Shown piece after piece: positions 33,808 through 42,676 of a stretch of 64,000 nt of DNA. The stretch is from Vibrio spartinae. GTDB lineage: Bacteria; Pseudomonadota; Gammaproteobacteria; Enterobacterales; Vibrionaceae. The stretch is from contig NZ_AP024907.1 of the NCBI RefSeq assembly GCF_024347135.1, positions 2,657,001 to 2,721,000 on the forward strand, read 5' to 3'. The translations under genes were made by a program, and so were the position numbers. The first letter of the stretch is position 1. Each line of letters starts with the position of its first letter. The notes beneath the pieces were generated by a model. It was not told the origin of the DNA and did not search any database. It saw only the letters and a list, made by a program, of their open reading frames with translations.

Positions 33808-35171
33808 CCATGACTGATTGATGTGGCACTTTCACCTTTAGGCTGATTCCCCGGAGTAATGCTGACATTCGGCTGTTTCGGGTTCGTTTCTGTATATTCA
33901 GGATACGGGTCATGTTCACTGGCCTCCTGCTCCCTCATACTTTCTGCCCGTTGAACATCGACTCCGGCAGATTCCCAAGCCAATTTTCTCGGCAACCCAA
34001 GCGCCTGATATTTCAGTGCTAAATCTGCCCGCTGGTTTTTGCTGTCGGTCATCCGTTCTGCGAACTGGATCTGAAGCTGAAACGCATCCGGATTCATCCC
34101 AACCAATAGCAATTGAAGCCGGAATCCATCCTGATAGGCATAAGCTAATGTGTCCTGAATTGCATCAATCTCTTCGTAATAATCCTGTTTCAGATCTTCC
34201 AGAACATCACGAGCCAGCCCGTCAACATATCCGAATAGTCCCTTCGGCCCCGGCGCTCCGGAGAAAAACGCATCGACTAACAAAGAAATATCTGCGATTT
34301 GATCCATGTTGGCATCACCACCAACCGCAGTCACCGTCAGCTTATTGCCGTAAAAGTCCGTAGCAATTTCCCCCGATTCCCCTTCAACTCTTTCCCGGTA
34401 TTCATCCAATGCATTTTTATCTGCGCCATCCAAGGAGTGAGCCAGTTTCTGTGGGGCCCGGGTTCGGCGGCGAATGACTAGATCTTCTTCCGTCATCGTT
34501 AATTTCTGCCAGATTGAGCGCGAAGCATCCATATAAGGACGCCCCATACAACCCATATCATCGAAATTATCCGGGTCAAGTCGTGAAACAGTCAGTTGCC
34601 ACAATGGGAAGGTACACAGTTCCTGCCAGGTAATCGGGTCAACCTGACGAAATGCTTTCTTCGGATTCTTAAACCGGCCACTCTGATCAACGATGGGAAT
34701 AATCGTTTCCGTCGGCATCCGGATAGCACTGACGATCTGCTGTGATTCGTTAATAACCCATTGCAGCGGTAAATTCCCTTCTCTCGCGACACCTCGGGCA
34801 TCACTCATCAGTTTGGCCCGGTTATCCAGTTGCAAGCGGGTCACAAATTGCTGCCATTGCTTGGTGACCCGTTTGTTTTCTTTGCCAATCCAGTGCAGTT
34901 TCAGCCCGCCTTTCGTCGCGTCTCTGGCAATCCGCCGGTGAATTTTCTTCACCCTCGGGTCAACCTTATCCATGTACCGAATCGTGACGATCGCAGCCCT
35001 GAGGTTCGGATCACACTGCATCTGGTCATACAGATACTGAACCGAGCGTTCCGGGTCAGCAATGTGGCCTTTCTCGCTGGAATATGCGCCTTCCTGATTC
35101 CCTGACGTGTTCGGCGCGGAAGTCAATGGCTTGTTTCTAATCGCCGCCCAGACGCGAGACATTATGTTCAT
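33804..35171 (-). CDS. portal protein
   Basis: 455 residues; typical phage portal features: SVQYLYDQMQCDPNLRAAIV, GKENKRVTKQWQQF.., and a wing/stem with RRTRAPQKLAHSLDGADK and GAPGPKGLFGYVDGLARDVLEDL. The C-terminus has QFAERMTDSKNQRADLALKYQ. Follows the terminase with a 4-bp overlap. Confidence 0.85.
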   Translation of the reverse strand: MNIMSRVWAAIRNKPLTSAPNTSGNQEGAYSSEKGHIADPERSVQYLYDQMQCDPNLRAAIVTIRYMDKVDPRVKKIHRRIARDATKGGLKLHWIGKENKRVTKQWQQFVTRLQLDNRAKLMSDARGVAREGNLPLQWVINESQQIVSAIRMPTETIIPIVDQSGRFKNPKKAFRQVDPITWQELCTFPLWQLTVSRLDPDNFDDMGCMGRPYMDASRSIWQKLTMTEEDLVIRRRTRAPQKLAHSLDGADKNALDEYRERVEGESGEIATDFYGNKLTVTAVGGDANMDQIADISLLVDAFFSGAPGPKGLFGYVDGLARDVLEDLKQDYYEEIDAIQDTLAYAYQDGFRLQLLLVGMNPDAFQLQIQFAERMTDSKNQRADLALKYQALGLPRKLAWESAGVDVQRAESMREQEASEHDPYPEYTETNPKQPNVSITPGNQPKGESATSISHG

Positions 35172-36766
35172 GTGAAGTTCCTGAATAGATGAAGGTTACT
35201 CGGTACTCCGAGAAGCTGCTCACGAGTTTTGTGATGAATGGTGATAATACTCGGCACCGGTGCAGCACCTTGCGTCACCAATGCCCAGTGCGAGGCCAGA
35301 TGCGCATCAAACAGATCATCACCGATAATTTTCTTGACCATCTGATAACTGCTGTAACTGCCGGATTTTACCGGGCTTGGTTTGATATTTTTTAACTGAC
35401 GAGGCAAGTTTGCATAATCTTCGATTTCCGGATCATTTTCCCGATCATCTACATAGGGCAATACCATTTGCCGATTGTGATAAGCACTGCGAAGAGATTG
35501 CGCCATTTGGTGCTTGGCCATCCCTTCAAAACGTAGGGGAGAAAACGCCCATTCCGGCCATGTACTTGCGGTACTCTCACCACCGCCGATTGTACGGCGG
35601 TCGATCTGCGTCAACCCTTCAGCAAAAAGATCATCATTGACCTGCGTTAATAACCCGATACCAAACGCATCACCAATCGCGTAGTCAGGACGGAAATAAC
35701 GCCAGAAACCGACTAAGTCTTTGCGGATAACAGATTCGTCTGTGCCTGGGTGCCAGGTCTTTGCAAAAATGACAATTGAGAAATTACCGACTTGCTCCTC
35801 AACAACCAATGCAGAACGGGAAGAAGCCAGATTCTCACCATGGCCGGTATGGTCATAACCGAATGAAATCATCCCGCGTTTTTTATACACGGTGAACGGC
35901 TCAGGGGATGCAGGATCAAGACCGATTCTGGCTCCGACCTGAATAGCATTGCGGATATACTTTTCCCAGATCAGGTTCTTGGCTGCGATGTTGATACATA
36001 ACAGCTGTCGGATATACTCATCTTCCGGAAGCTGCTTACGCATCGACATCATAAATTCTTCATTCAGGATCCCCAGCTCAATTCCCAGATAACAATCGAC
36101 CGTCGGCAAACAGGCATATTCCCCCGAATCAATCAGGCCACTGAGCGTATCTGCGCCTTTAAATACGCCGGTAATACGAATCTGTGGTTTATTGATTGCG
36201 GTTTTACTGGCTCCCAAACGTCGGTTTGAACCCATCATCAGCAGAAAGCGCCCATACAACCGATCAGCGTCGAGATCATCTACCTCTTCCAGAGACGCCC
36301 ATGTCAGATCGCCCCCGTCAACATTTGCCATAATCCCGTAAGCTCTGGCTTTGGAACGGTTGGCAAACTCATAGTATGTATCGGCAATCTGCCGACGCCC
36401 GGATTTATACGCAATGTAACCACTAAGAATGTCAGACCGACGAATCGCATCCAGATGATAACCAAGATTCACCAGTGACTGAGCTTCACGAGGTGCAACA
36501 ATCCCGCCTTCCTGATCACCGTGAATCGCATTCCATTCGAGAAAATACATCTCTTTGACGGCGGTTTTCCCCGTTCGCCGACAACTGAAATCTATCGTGT
36601 TCTGATGGACGTCCATCTCTTCCATCTTCAGTAGCTGCACCGGATCAAGCTCAACATTGTGAACATGTTTATGCCACATGCCATGATTTCCGGCGTAACG
36701 CTGGATCTCTTTCTCTGCAAGGCTCTGAACTTCAATCCTCTGTTTTGCGCTCAGACGTTCAGCCAT
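35168..36766 (-). CDS. terminase large subunit
   Basis: 532 residues. ATPase part with a Walker-A-like SCRRTGKTAV, Walker B-like LTWASLEEVDDLD, and a nuclease part with FGYDHTGHGENL, YAIGDAFGIG and GDDLFDAHLASHWA, matching the Asp-rich RNase-H-like fold of large terminases. It packages DNA and cuts concatemers. Short overlap with the upstream gene (8 bp). Confidence 0.9.
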   Translation of the reverse strand: MAERLSAKQRIEVQSLAEKEIQRYAGNHGMWHKHVHNVELDPVQLLKMEEMDVHQNTIDFSCRRTGKTAVKEMYFLEWNAIHGDQEGGIVAPREAQSLVNLGYHLDAIRRSDILSGYIAYKSGRRQIADTYYEFANRSKARAYGIMANVDGGDLTWASLEEVDDLDADRLYGRFLLMMGSNRRLGASKTAINKPQIRITGVFKGADTLSGLIDSGEYACLPTVDCYLGIELGILNEEFMMSMRKQLPEDEYIRQLLCINIAAKNLIWEKYIRNAIQVGARIGLDPASPEPFTVYKKRGMISFGYDHTGHGENLASSRSALVVEEQVGNFSIVIFAKTWHPGTDESVIRKDLVGFWRYFRPDYAIGDAFGIGLLTQVNDDLFAEGLTQIDRRTIGGGESTASTWPEWAFSPLRFEGMAKHQMAQSLRSAYHNRQMVLPYVDDRENDPEIEDYANLPRQLKNIKPSPVKSGSYSSYQMVKKIIGDDLFDAHLASHWALVTQGAAPVPSIITIHHKTREQLLGVPSNLHLFRNFT

Positions 36767-37721
36767 TCTGATCTATCTCGATGTAGTCAGCGTCATCAGC
36801 ACCATGTTCCTGATGATGCTCAAGCAAAATAGAATCACTTCTCACCCGTTGCTGAGAGCGGGAAATCATTTCTCTCAGGCCACCCATCTGCTCAGTCATC
36901 TTCCGCTGATATTCCAGCGCGGATTCCCGTTCTTCCTCTTGTTCAATCGTCCGCCCCATTTCAATTCCCTGGTCAACCTGTACTTTAGGTGTCATGTTCA
37001 GGTCGGCCATCGACATATTGTTTTTACTCAGCATTTCAAGCATCGGTTTCAACAGAGGATGTGCTTTCACTTCTTCAATCACTTGCTTCACTCCGGATGA
37101 ATCTGTGTATTGGCCGATATGGAATCCGCCTTCTTTATCGAAGTCATAAACTGGATTTCTTAATGCTACACCGTCTGCAATAACGGTCTGCATCATGTCC
37201 TGAAAAATAGCGGCCATGTTTGCCTGATTAATCGCATGTAGTTCAGTGAGTTTTGCCGGGTCATTCGATTGAAAAGCAATTAAATGCTGCATCATCAGTT
37301 CAGTTCGCTTGATACAGGCTGGTTGCGTCGCACAATAGGTATGGTCAACATCACAAGTTGAACATTGCGGATATTTGCCGGGGCGAGACGGGAAAAACAG
37401 AGCGGTTTTTGCATTCGCTCCATGCTTAAGCGCATTAAAGCGGCTGACGGAACGATCACTGATTTCGATTAAATTGGCAGCAGAGCGGGCCTTACCTTCC
37501 GGAGTTCTTGGACCTGTTGACGCAAGCACGGCACAGAACTGTCCAACTTCCCAGGGTGCTTGCTGAACTTCTGAGTGGCATCCTTCACATGTAGCAAAAT
37601 ACCGAAACGGATGCGCTCTTTTGGGCTCATCTTCAATCCGGGTCGGAATACTCTTAAATGTATATTCGCAGGATGGACACTTGAATGTGACCAGTTCCCG
37701 AGGGCTATAGTCTTTCTTCAT
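36759..37721 (-). CDS. small terminase-like protein with zinc-finger motifs
   Basis: 320 residues. N-terminal Cys pairs (FKCPSCEYTF .. FATCEGCHSE) look like a zinc ribbon. The phrase GPRTPEGKARSAANLIE.. and NALKHGANA is common in phage small-terminase/HNH-like proteins; a second Cys cluster (CSTCDVDHTYCATQPAC) follows. The C-terminus is a coiled coil. Directly before terL. Small-terminase function is inferred from position. Confidence 0.6.
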   Translation of the reverse strand: MKKDYSPRELVTFKCPSCEYTFKSIPTRIEDEPKRAHPFRYFATCEGCHSEVQQAPWEVGQFCAVLASTGPRTPEGKARSAANLIEISDRSVSRFNALKHGANAKTALFFPSRPGKYPQCSTCDVDHTYCATQPACIKRTELMMQHLIAFQSNDPAKLTELHAINQANMAAIFQDMMQTVIADGVALRNPVYDFDKEGGFHIGQYTDSSGVKQVIEEVKAHPLLKPMLEMLSKNNMSMADLNMTPKVQVDQGIEMGRTIEQEEERESALEYQRKMTEQMGGLREMISRSQQRVRSDSILLEHHQEHGADDADYIEIDQNG

Positions 37722-37728
37722 GGTGTAA

Positions 37729-38415
37729 TTACAGATGAATTACTTCCTGTTGGGAGGGTGACCGAACCTTTTTAAGCCGACGCTGCATGGCGTTTAACCG
37801 ACTCTGAGAACGGGTGCTATTCGTCCATAGCGTTAACTGATGTGATACTTTCTTCACTTCCATCCCTGCATTGAACAGAGAGTAAGCCAGAATCTTGCGT
37901 AAGTGATTATTGAAAATCTGATAGACCGGAACATATACCCTGAGAAATTTTCGACTCGGATAATAAGCCGCCTTATATAAACGTCTCCAGATATATCGGT
38001 ATTCTTCCGCGGAAACGACAACATATATTTCAAACAATGCCATGCTCAAACGCTGTCCATCAAGCCAGTGTTCGAACTCATCAGCAGACATTTGATGATG
38101 TCGTTTTGTATAGGTAGGAATAGAGATTCGAAGACTACGTTCTAACCGGACAGATTCCAGTCGCCGCCATATATCCAAGAATTTTAACGCTCCGACATGA
38201 TTTAATATATCACGCCAGTGCTCTGGCAGATGAAGACACCGAAGGGCTGATTCTATTTCAGAATCGCTTAATGAAAGTTCTAATTTACTGTAGTTATTCA
38301 GGTACCCACCTCCCCCTATAGACGTGGGTAAATTCATATGCCGAGCCCCCACCCCTGTGGCAGAGATATCATGATCATGAAGTACAAGCAGATATTTTTG
38401 AATTGAGTTGCACAT
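37729..38415 (-). CDS. first gene of the late operon, unknown (regulator candidate)
   Basis: 228 residues from the ATG at 38415. Helix-rich with basic C-terminus (SRSQSRLNAMQRRLKKVRSPS), YRYIWRRLYKAAYYPSRKFLRVY and an SLSDSEIESALRCLHLP segment. Not recognised. Its upstream region holds a 9-bp palindrome (38482), so it may be a late regulator or a packaging-related protein. Confidence 0.55.
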   Translation of the reverse strand: MCNSIQKYLLVLHDHDISATGVGARHMNLPTSIGGGGYLNNYSKLELSLSDSEIESALRCLHLPEHWRDILNHVGALKFLDIWRRLESVRLERSLRISIPTYTKRHHQMSADEFEHWLDGQRLSMALFEIYVVVSAEEYRYIWRRLYKAAYYPSRKFLRVYVPVYQIFNNHLRKILAYSLFNAGMEVKKVSHQLTLWTNSTRSQSRLNAMQRRLKKVRSPSQQEVIHL

Positions 38416-38481
38416 TTCCTGAACCTCCGTGAAAACTAACATGAGTAAACACAAAGGCTCGGACACCTCAATCAATTGATG

Positions 38482-38510
38482 AACTGCACAATCTGTTAGT
38501 ATGTGCAGTT
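38482..38510. promoter_or_regulatory. palindrome upstream of the late operon
   Basis: AACTGCACA (38482-38490) and TGTGCAGTT (38502-38510) form a perfect 9-bp inverted repeat with an 11-bp spacer, about 70 bp upstream of the first late gene. Size and place suit a dimeric activator or repressor operator. The ACA..TGT outer bases recall P2 Ogr sites, but their polarity is reversed. Confidence 0.6.
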
Positions 38511-38841
38511 AGTGACAAACATCACACAGACGGTTTTGGTCGTTTCGAAAGCGAGTTCTCAAAGCTCCCAGAATCGTCTGGCAATGCCCATTATAACTGA
38601 GTTTATAAATAAAGTTAAAGACAGGTTATATAGGTTCTCGGACTTTGGGAAAGAGGAAGAAGTAGATGATTCAGTAGATGTATACAACAAAGATCACTAA
38701 TAATTTATCAAACTCAAACAGATGAAATACACAATGTTATTTCATAAGTAATTTACTTATCTCTTCAGAACTAATATTTGTTGTGGTGTTGTGAGAGAGT
38801 AATAAAGTCTCATACCAAGTATTAAAGTAAATATAACTTAA

Positions 38842-39000
38842 AAGTTAGAGTAAAGTTAGAAAACCCTTATAGTAAAAGGGCTAATCGATGATGCTCTAAC
38901 TTTTTTGAAAGTTACTCTAAAAAAACTTAAAACCGCATAGTTTATCTGACTAAATAGAACTATTTTTTTAGAGTTTTTCTAAATAAATTTACTCTAACAT
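38842..39000. repeat. cluster of TTACTCTAAC-type inverted motifs
   Basis: GTTAGAGTAAA (38844-38854) is the exact reverse complement of TTTACTCTAAC (38988-38998); intermediate partial copies occur at 38894, 38911 and 38970. The whole block is AT-rich and lies between the 3' end of the OLD-like gene and the late-operon promoter. Could be a replication origin or transcription control block. Confidence 0.5.
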
Positions 39001-39043
39001 TTCTGTATTGGTCATTGCTTAATCATTGCGAATGTCCATATGG

Positions 39044-40504
39044 TTAGAATAAATTTTTAATTCGTTTAGTTAGTGTTTCAACATTTAATCTACTGTAGAT
39101 GCTATTACATATTTCTCTTAAAAATTCCTTTTCAGAGATACCTTCATCTCCAATTGAAGAAACCATTTTCTGCCAAAGTTTCTTTCCTTTTCTTTCAATA
39201 CCACTCTCTTGATATTCTGAAATAACCTGATCAAGAGATGTCTTTCTGTAAAATCGATCATTCAACTCTCTAAAAAAACTAGCATCAACATTGCCAATAA
39301 GATGTTCATGCAGGTATTTTTCTAAGCTAGGAATTGGTAAAAATGTCACATTCAACCTCTGCAAAGCAGGATCTTTTCTTTTTTCTATATCAAAACTATC
39401 TGTTACATCTCCATCTAAAACAGAGATGACTTTTGTGGAGTGGCTTGTAAGGTTGGACTCTAGAATCTCTTTATGCAAGCGCACTGTATTTCTCCAGTCA
39501 CCACAAGGCAAAATATGAATTAATTTACCTTCATAAAGTCGTTGACTAGTAATTACTTTATCTATTACAAACTTAGCGAGTTCGTCTTCAGGTAATATCA
39601 AAATATCGTAACCATCTTGATTGTAAAGGAATCTAGTTGCATAAGCGGGGTAACAAGGATTAATAACTTCAATATCCTTATTAGGTAAGCTTTGTAGGTA
39701 ATAAATGTTATTAGGTTTGATCGATCTTAATAATTCAGTTGAATGTGAAGAAAAGTAAACAGAAAGGTTGAACTCATGAGATAGCTTATCTAAAAGTGTA
39801 ACTAATCGACTAATAGCAACTGGATGTAATGCTAATTCCACCTCATCAATTAATATTAACGAAATGTATTTGCTTCCTTTTCTCTTTTGTTGAAATATTT
39901 TATTGTTAAGAAAATGAAGTAGACTTAACAATAAATTCTCTCCACTACTCAACCAAAACTGACTCAATCGCCTATCATCATAGTCCATAAAATATGGTAC
40001 GGAATCAAACCCCAATTCCGAAGCTAGTTTTTTATTTTTTATTTTTTTTATCGTTGGATAAAATTTCTTTCCATGTAAAACATAATTAAAATTATCATTT
40101 ATAAATGTGTCGGCATCGATAAGATCATCTTCTCCCACTTTTTCTGACAGTTCAAGAACATTAGAATCTGTAAATCGAGTGCCATGAATTATACTTCCTT
40201 CGATAAAACCATCAATGCGTATATATTTATTTTTCTTTCCTTCTAGTAGCCATTTATCTTGCTTTCTAGTCCATAAATCTGTTTTTCCTTCATAAGAATA
40301 TTCGACTGTACTGTCTGCGTTGGCATGACTAAATATTGTCCAAAGAACACTAGGCCTAAAAGGTTCTGCTAATAATGCCATAATAGTACTTTTGCCTATT
40401 CCATTAGAACCAGCTATTACGTGTAGACCTTGTTTTACAGGAATTTCTAATGAGAAATTTTTAATATTTTTTAAGCTTTTAATGCTTACTTTTAAATTAG
40501 ACAT
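39044..40504 (-). CDS. OLD-like ATPase with TOPRIM nuclease domain, candidate defence protein
   Basis: 486 residues. N-terminal ABC-type ATPase: Walker A AGSNGIGKST (residues 31-40), signature FWLSSGENLLLSLL, Walker B LILIDEVELALHP and switch FSSHSTELL. The C-terminal half has TOPRIM-like features: ILPEDELAKFVID, and after a beta-strand VISVLDGDVTD (DxD-like). This is the OLD (overcoming lysogenization defect) architecture; class 1 OLD proteins and related systems protect against phages. Start supported by GGAG 8 nt upstream. AT-rich, unlike the surrounding phage genes, so probably acquired. No partner gene (UvrD, reverse transcriptase) is adjacent, so it would act alone. Confidence 0.75.
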   Translation of the reverse strand: MSNLKVSIKSLKNIKNFSLEIPVKQGLHVIAGSNGIGKSTIMALLAEPFRPSVLWTIFSHANADSTVEYSYEGKTDLWTRKQDKWLLEGKKNKYIRIDGFIEGSIIHGTRFTDSNVLELSEKVGEDDLIDADTFINDNFNYVLHGKKFYPTIKKIKNKKLASELGFDSVPYFMDYDDRRLSQFWLSSGENLLLSLLHFLNNKIFQQKRKGSKYISLILIDEVELALHPVAISRLVTLLDKLSHEFNLSVYFSSHSTELLRSIKPNNIYYLQSLPNKDIEVINPCYPAYATRFLYNQDGYDILILPEDELAKFVIDKVITSQRLYEGKLIHILPCGDWRNTVRLHKEILESNLTSHSTKVISVLDGDVTDSFDIEKRKDPALQRLNVTFLPIPSLEKYLHEHLIGNVDASFFRELNDRFYRKTSLDQVISEYQESGIERKGKKLWQKMVSSIGDEGISEKEFLREICNSIYSRLNVETLTKRIKNLF

Positions 40505-40725
40505 CTAAAGGTCTCCAATTATTGTAACAAAGAGCAACGGTATCTTTTTTACGGGATTTTATATGTAAATAATACTTTAACAGATAAATCATATGGTTAT
40601 CTATCATAAAAGTAGGTCAACGCATGACAAAAAAGTGTATCCTTAAACTTGGCTTGGAACACAAAAGAGTAATTCGTTTTGGCTTTTTCGTTTCGCGCTC
40701 AGCTATCATAAGTTGAATGCAACCA

Positions 40726-40985
40726 TTATGATTTGAGTGGTATAACATTTTCTTGATTTGTTTTGGTTTTATAACGGTGTAGCTCCCATATAAGTTGAGC
40801 TATAGCATTAGTCGAGGCCTCAAGTTCTATCTTTTGAGCAGCATTTTCCGATTTTAACTTTTCGATTTGCTCTTTTGCTTTCGTTAGTTGAGCTTTTTCT
40901 TGTTTTGACTTAAGTGTATTTGTTGAGGCTTTTGATTCGCTGGAGAGCGTTGCCTTTGCTTTTTCAGCTAAGATAACTTCCTATT
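40726..40985 (-). pseudogene. truncated coiled-coil gene (C-terminal fragment)
   Basis: The minus strand is open from about 40985 to the stop at 40726 and encodes a lysine/glutamate-rich coiled coil (EKAKATLSSESKASTN.., KAQLTKAKEQIEKLKSEN, QLIWELHRYKTKTNQ). No start or N-terminus is present; the frame meets a stop at its upstream end, so it is a fragment cut by a rearrangement. The style recalls KfrA-type or similar DNA-binding coiled-coil proteins of plasmids and phages. Confidence 0.6.
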
Positions 40986-41401
40986 GAATAAAAATTTTTG
41001 CTGAGTATCAAACTTACGCAAGTAGTAGCCAAAATAGCGTAGCTTCATCAGTGTTCCCTTTGTGCAGTGGTATATAAGTGTCTGGTTTACTTTACCTTAT
41101 AGTAGTCGATATTTGAATGATATTAGCCAAGTTTCATTTGGTTTTATGATGGGGCGAACAAACTCTAGTAATCTCCCTTACCACATACGTATGTGGCAAG
41201 AACTCCCTACTATCCCAAGATGGCTTAACCGTATAGCTCTTCATATCCTTGGTAAATCACTAACTACCCCGTCACCTTCAATTTTAATCCTAAGTCGCTA
41301 AACAGAAATAAGGAAAAGACTGAGCTTTTCGACTTCATTCGCCATACTTCAGATAATACAAATAGCCAGAGTACTCTATGGGTCGTAACTCGGAAATGTC
41401 C
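40986..41401. other. scrambled region left of the intron, no supported gene
   Basis: About 415 bp. A 79-residue plus-strand frame (41062-41301) gives no recognisable protein and may be a remnant of mobile DNA. The last 60 bp should be the exon flanking the group II intron. Confidence 0.4.
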
Positions 41402-42274
41402 GTGCGACCTGAAGTCGTATGAAGCGTTGTTCACCACGATAAGAGTGAACCATCTGTATCACCAGATGACCCTAGGATCCTGAATAAAGCAGCGGATCCG
41501 ACAATGTAACGAAACTCAGCCGCTGGGCTGCGTGGGAACGGAATCGTGAGAGGATGTTCCTCCTGAGAACCACAATTCGGGTGAGTGCTAGGGAGTCAAT
41601 ATGATAAATGTAATGTGAATCCATGTAAGGTGCGTTATACGATGAAGCAGCGGAAGTGGTTAATACGCTGTAGCCAAAATGGCAACGAGAGTCGGAAAGA
41701 GGTTGGACATTACTCTTTCGTGATCAGCGTACTCTTCGTACTATAGTGGGCATCTAAGTTGACATTTTACGCAACATACGGAACAGGGTAAGCCTGTATA
41801 TCTCCCTATGGGAAAGCAGCCTGTGAGGGTTGCCGATAGGTATGCAGGTAAAGGAGGTTAGAGGAAGCGAATGCCGCTTTGTAATGAAGTGGATACAGAT
41901 TGATATCTGGCGCGAAAGCGAGCTGACTTCTAACTGGTCTCCCGTTGCGAAAGAATTTGAAGAACTTTATTAAAGAAGGAAAGCAAATGATGATTTCGAA
42001 TGAAATTAGTGCGTCTTCTTACATCGGACCTTGGTCTATCAATTACTGTATGACTATTGGCGAGGTATTAAAGCCTCAAGTGCGTATCGCAAAGGTAATT
42101 AAAACGAGGGCTAGCTAGTGCTGCGATCAATTCTTGGTCTCTTACTAGTTCTGTACCGATTTAATAACTGGGTGCTTAACGGTGCCTTCGTGGAGGCTTG
42201 AGCCGTATGCAGTGAAAGTTGCACGTACGGTTCTGAGGAGGGTGGCACCTGGTAACAGGTGCCGTCTATCCGAC
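41402..42274 (+). mobile_element. group II intron relic with internally deleted maturase
   Basis: The 5' boundary GTGCGACCTGAAGTCG (41402) matches the GUGYG start of bacterial group II introns. The 3' side has a clear domain V hairpin (GAGCCGTATG..CGTACGGTTC, 42200-42233) and a domain VI hairpin (GGCACCTG/CAGGTGCC) ending near CTATCCGAC. Domain I/II-like segments (GGAACAGGGTAAGCCTGT) are in place. A frame at 41987 begins like intron maturases (43 codons), then stops; the rest of the about 420-residue reverse transcriptase is missing. About 873 bp instead of the usual 2-2.5 kb. The exact ends are inferred from conserved signals. Confidence 0.8.
41987..42118 (+). pseudogene. N-terminal remnant of intron-encoded reverse transcriptase/maturase
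   Basis: 43 residues, ISNEISASSYIGPWSINY followed by a VLKPQVRIAKVIK segment, match the N-terminal style of group II intron proteins (..SSINW..V..LQ.RIVKAV..). The stop at 42116 is followed by the domain IV/V RNA instead of the RT domains, so more than 90 percent is deleted. Confidence 0.7.
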
Positions 42275-42430
42275 AAAAACGAGTTTGTCCGACCGTCAGT
42301 TCCTCGCTCATAGCTGTCTGTCCGATGAAGTCCAACCCTATTCATCGAAACTGTAAGATCAGATATGAGCTACTACAAGCATTAGAGGTTCAGGCGGTTC
42401 TGGCACAAGTGGATGCAGGGACACTCGATA

Positions 42431-42676
42431 TCAAAGAATAATTCCAAATACATCTGCTTCATGTACCATCGTAACGTCGGTGGCCCCGGATAACACTAAC
42501 CCCGCATAACGATTAAACTGAACCCGATCACCCGGTTCAAGTTCCTGAACCAACGGACCGACAGCAATCACGGTTCCCTGGTTTGCTGGCGTATCAGGCA
42601 TCCATAAACCATTCAATTCAGTCGGTTCAGCATCCCGCACGATCACGACCCAGTCATGCAGCGGCTTCAATCTCAC
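42431..42676 (-). CDS. GroES-like phage co-chaperonin
   Basis: 81 residues with the GroES beta-barrel pattern: MRLKPLHDWVVIVRDA, GTVIAVGP, ELEPGDRVQFNRYAG and the terminal EADVFGIIL. Ordinary GroES is about 96 residues; here the mobile loop region (after VVIVRDAEP) is short. Some phages (T4 gp31, lambdoid and Vibrio phages) bring their own co-chaperonin so that GroEL can fold the capsid protein. The gene overlaps the recombinase upstream by 4 bp, so they are co-expressed. The GroEL-interacting loop is not obvious. Confidence 0.8.
   Translation of the reverse strand: MRLKPLHDWVVIVRDAEPTELNGLWMPDTPANQGTVIAVGPLVQELEPGDRVQFNRYAGLVLSGATDVTMVHEADVFGIIL

Larger units (their letters stand above)
38416..39043. 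other. gene-free AT-rich region between late operon and OLD-like gene
   Basis: About 630 bp. It holds the 38482-38510 palindrome and several TTACTCTAAC-type inverted motifs (38842-39000). A small frame exists from 38584 to 38700, but no convincing ribosome site or family supports it. Most likely regulatory sequence. Confidence 0.5.

Noticed and set aside
42111..42345. Two overlapping minus-strand frames across the intron 3' end
   Set aside because: They run through the conserved domain V/VI RNA of the intron and have no ribosome site or similarity to known proteins.
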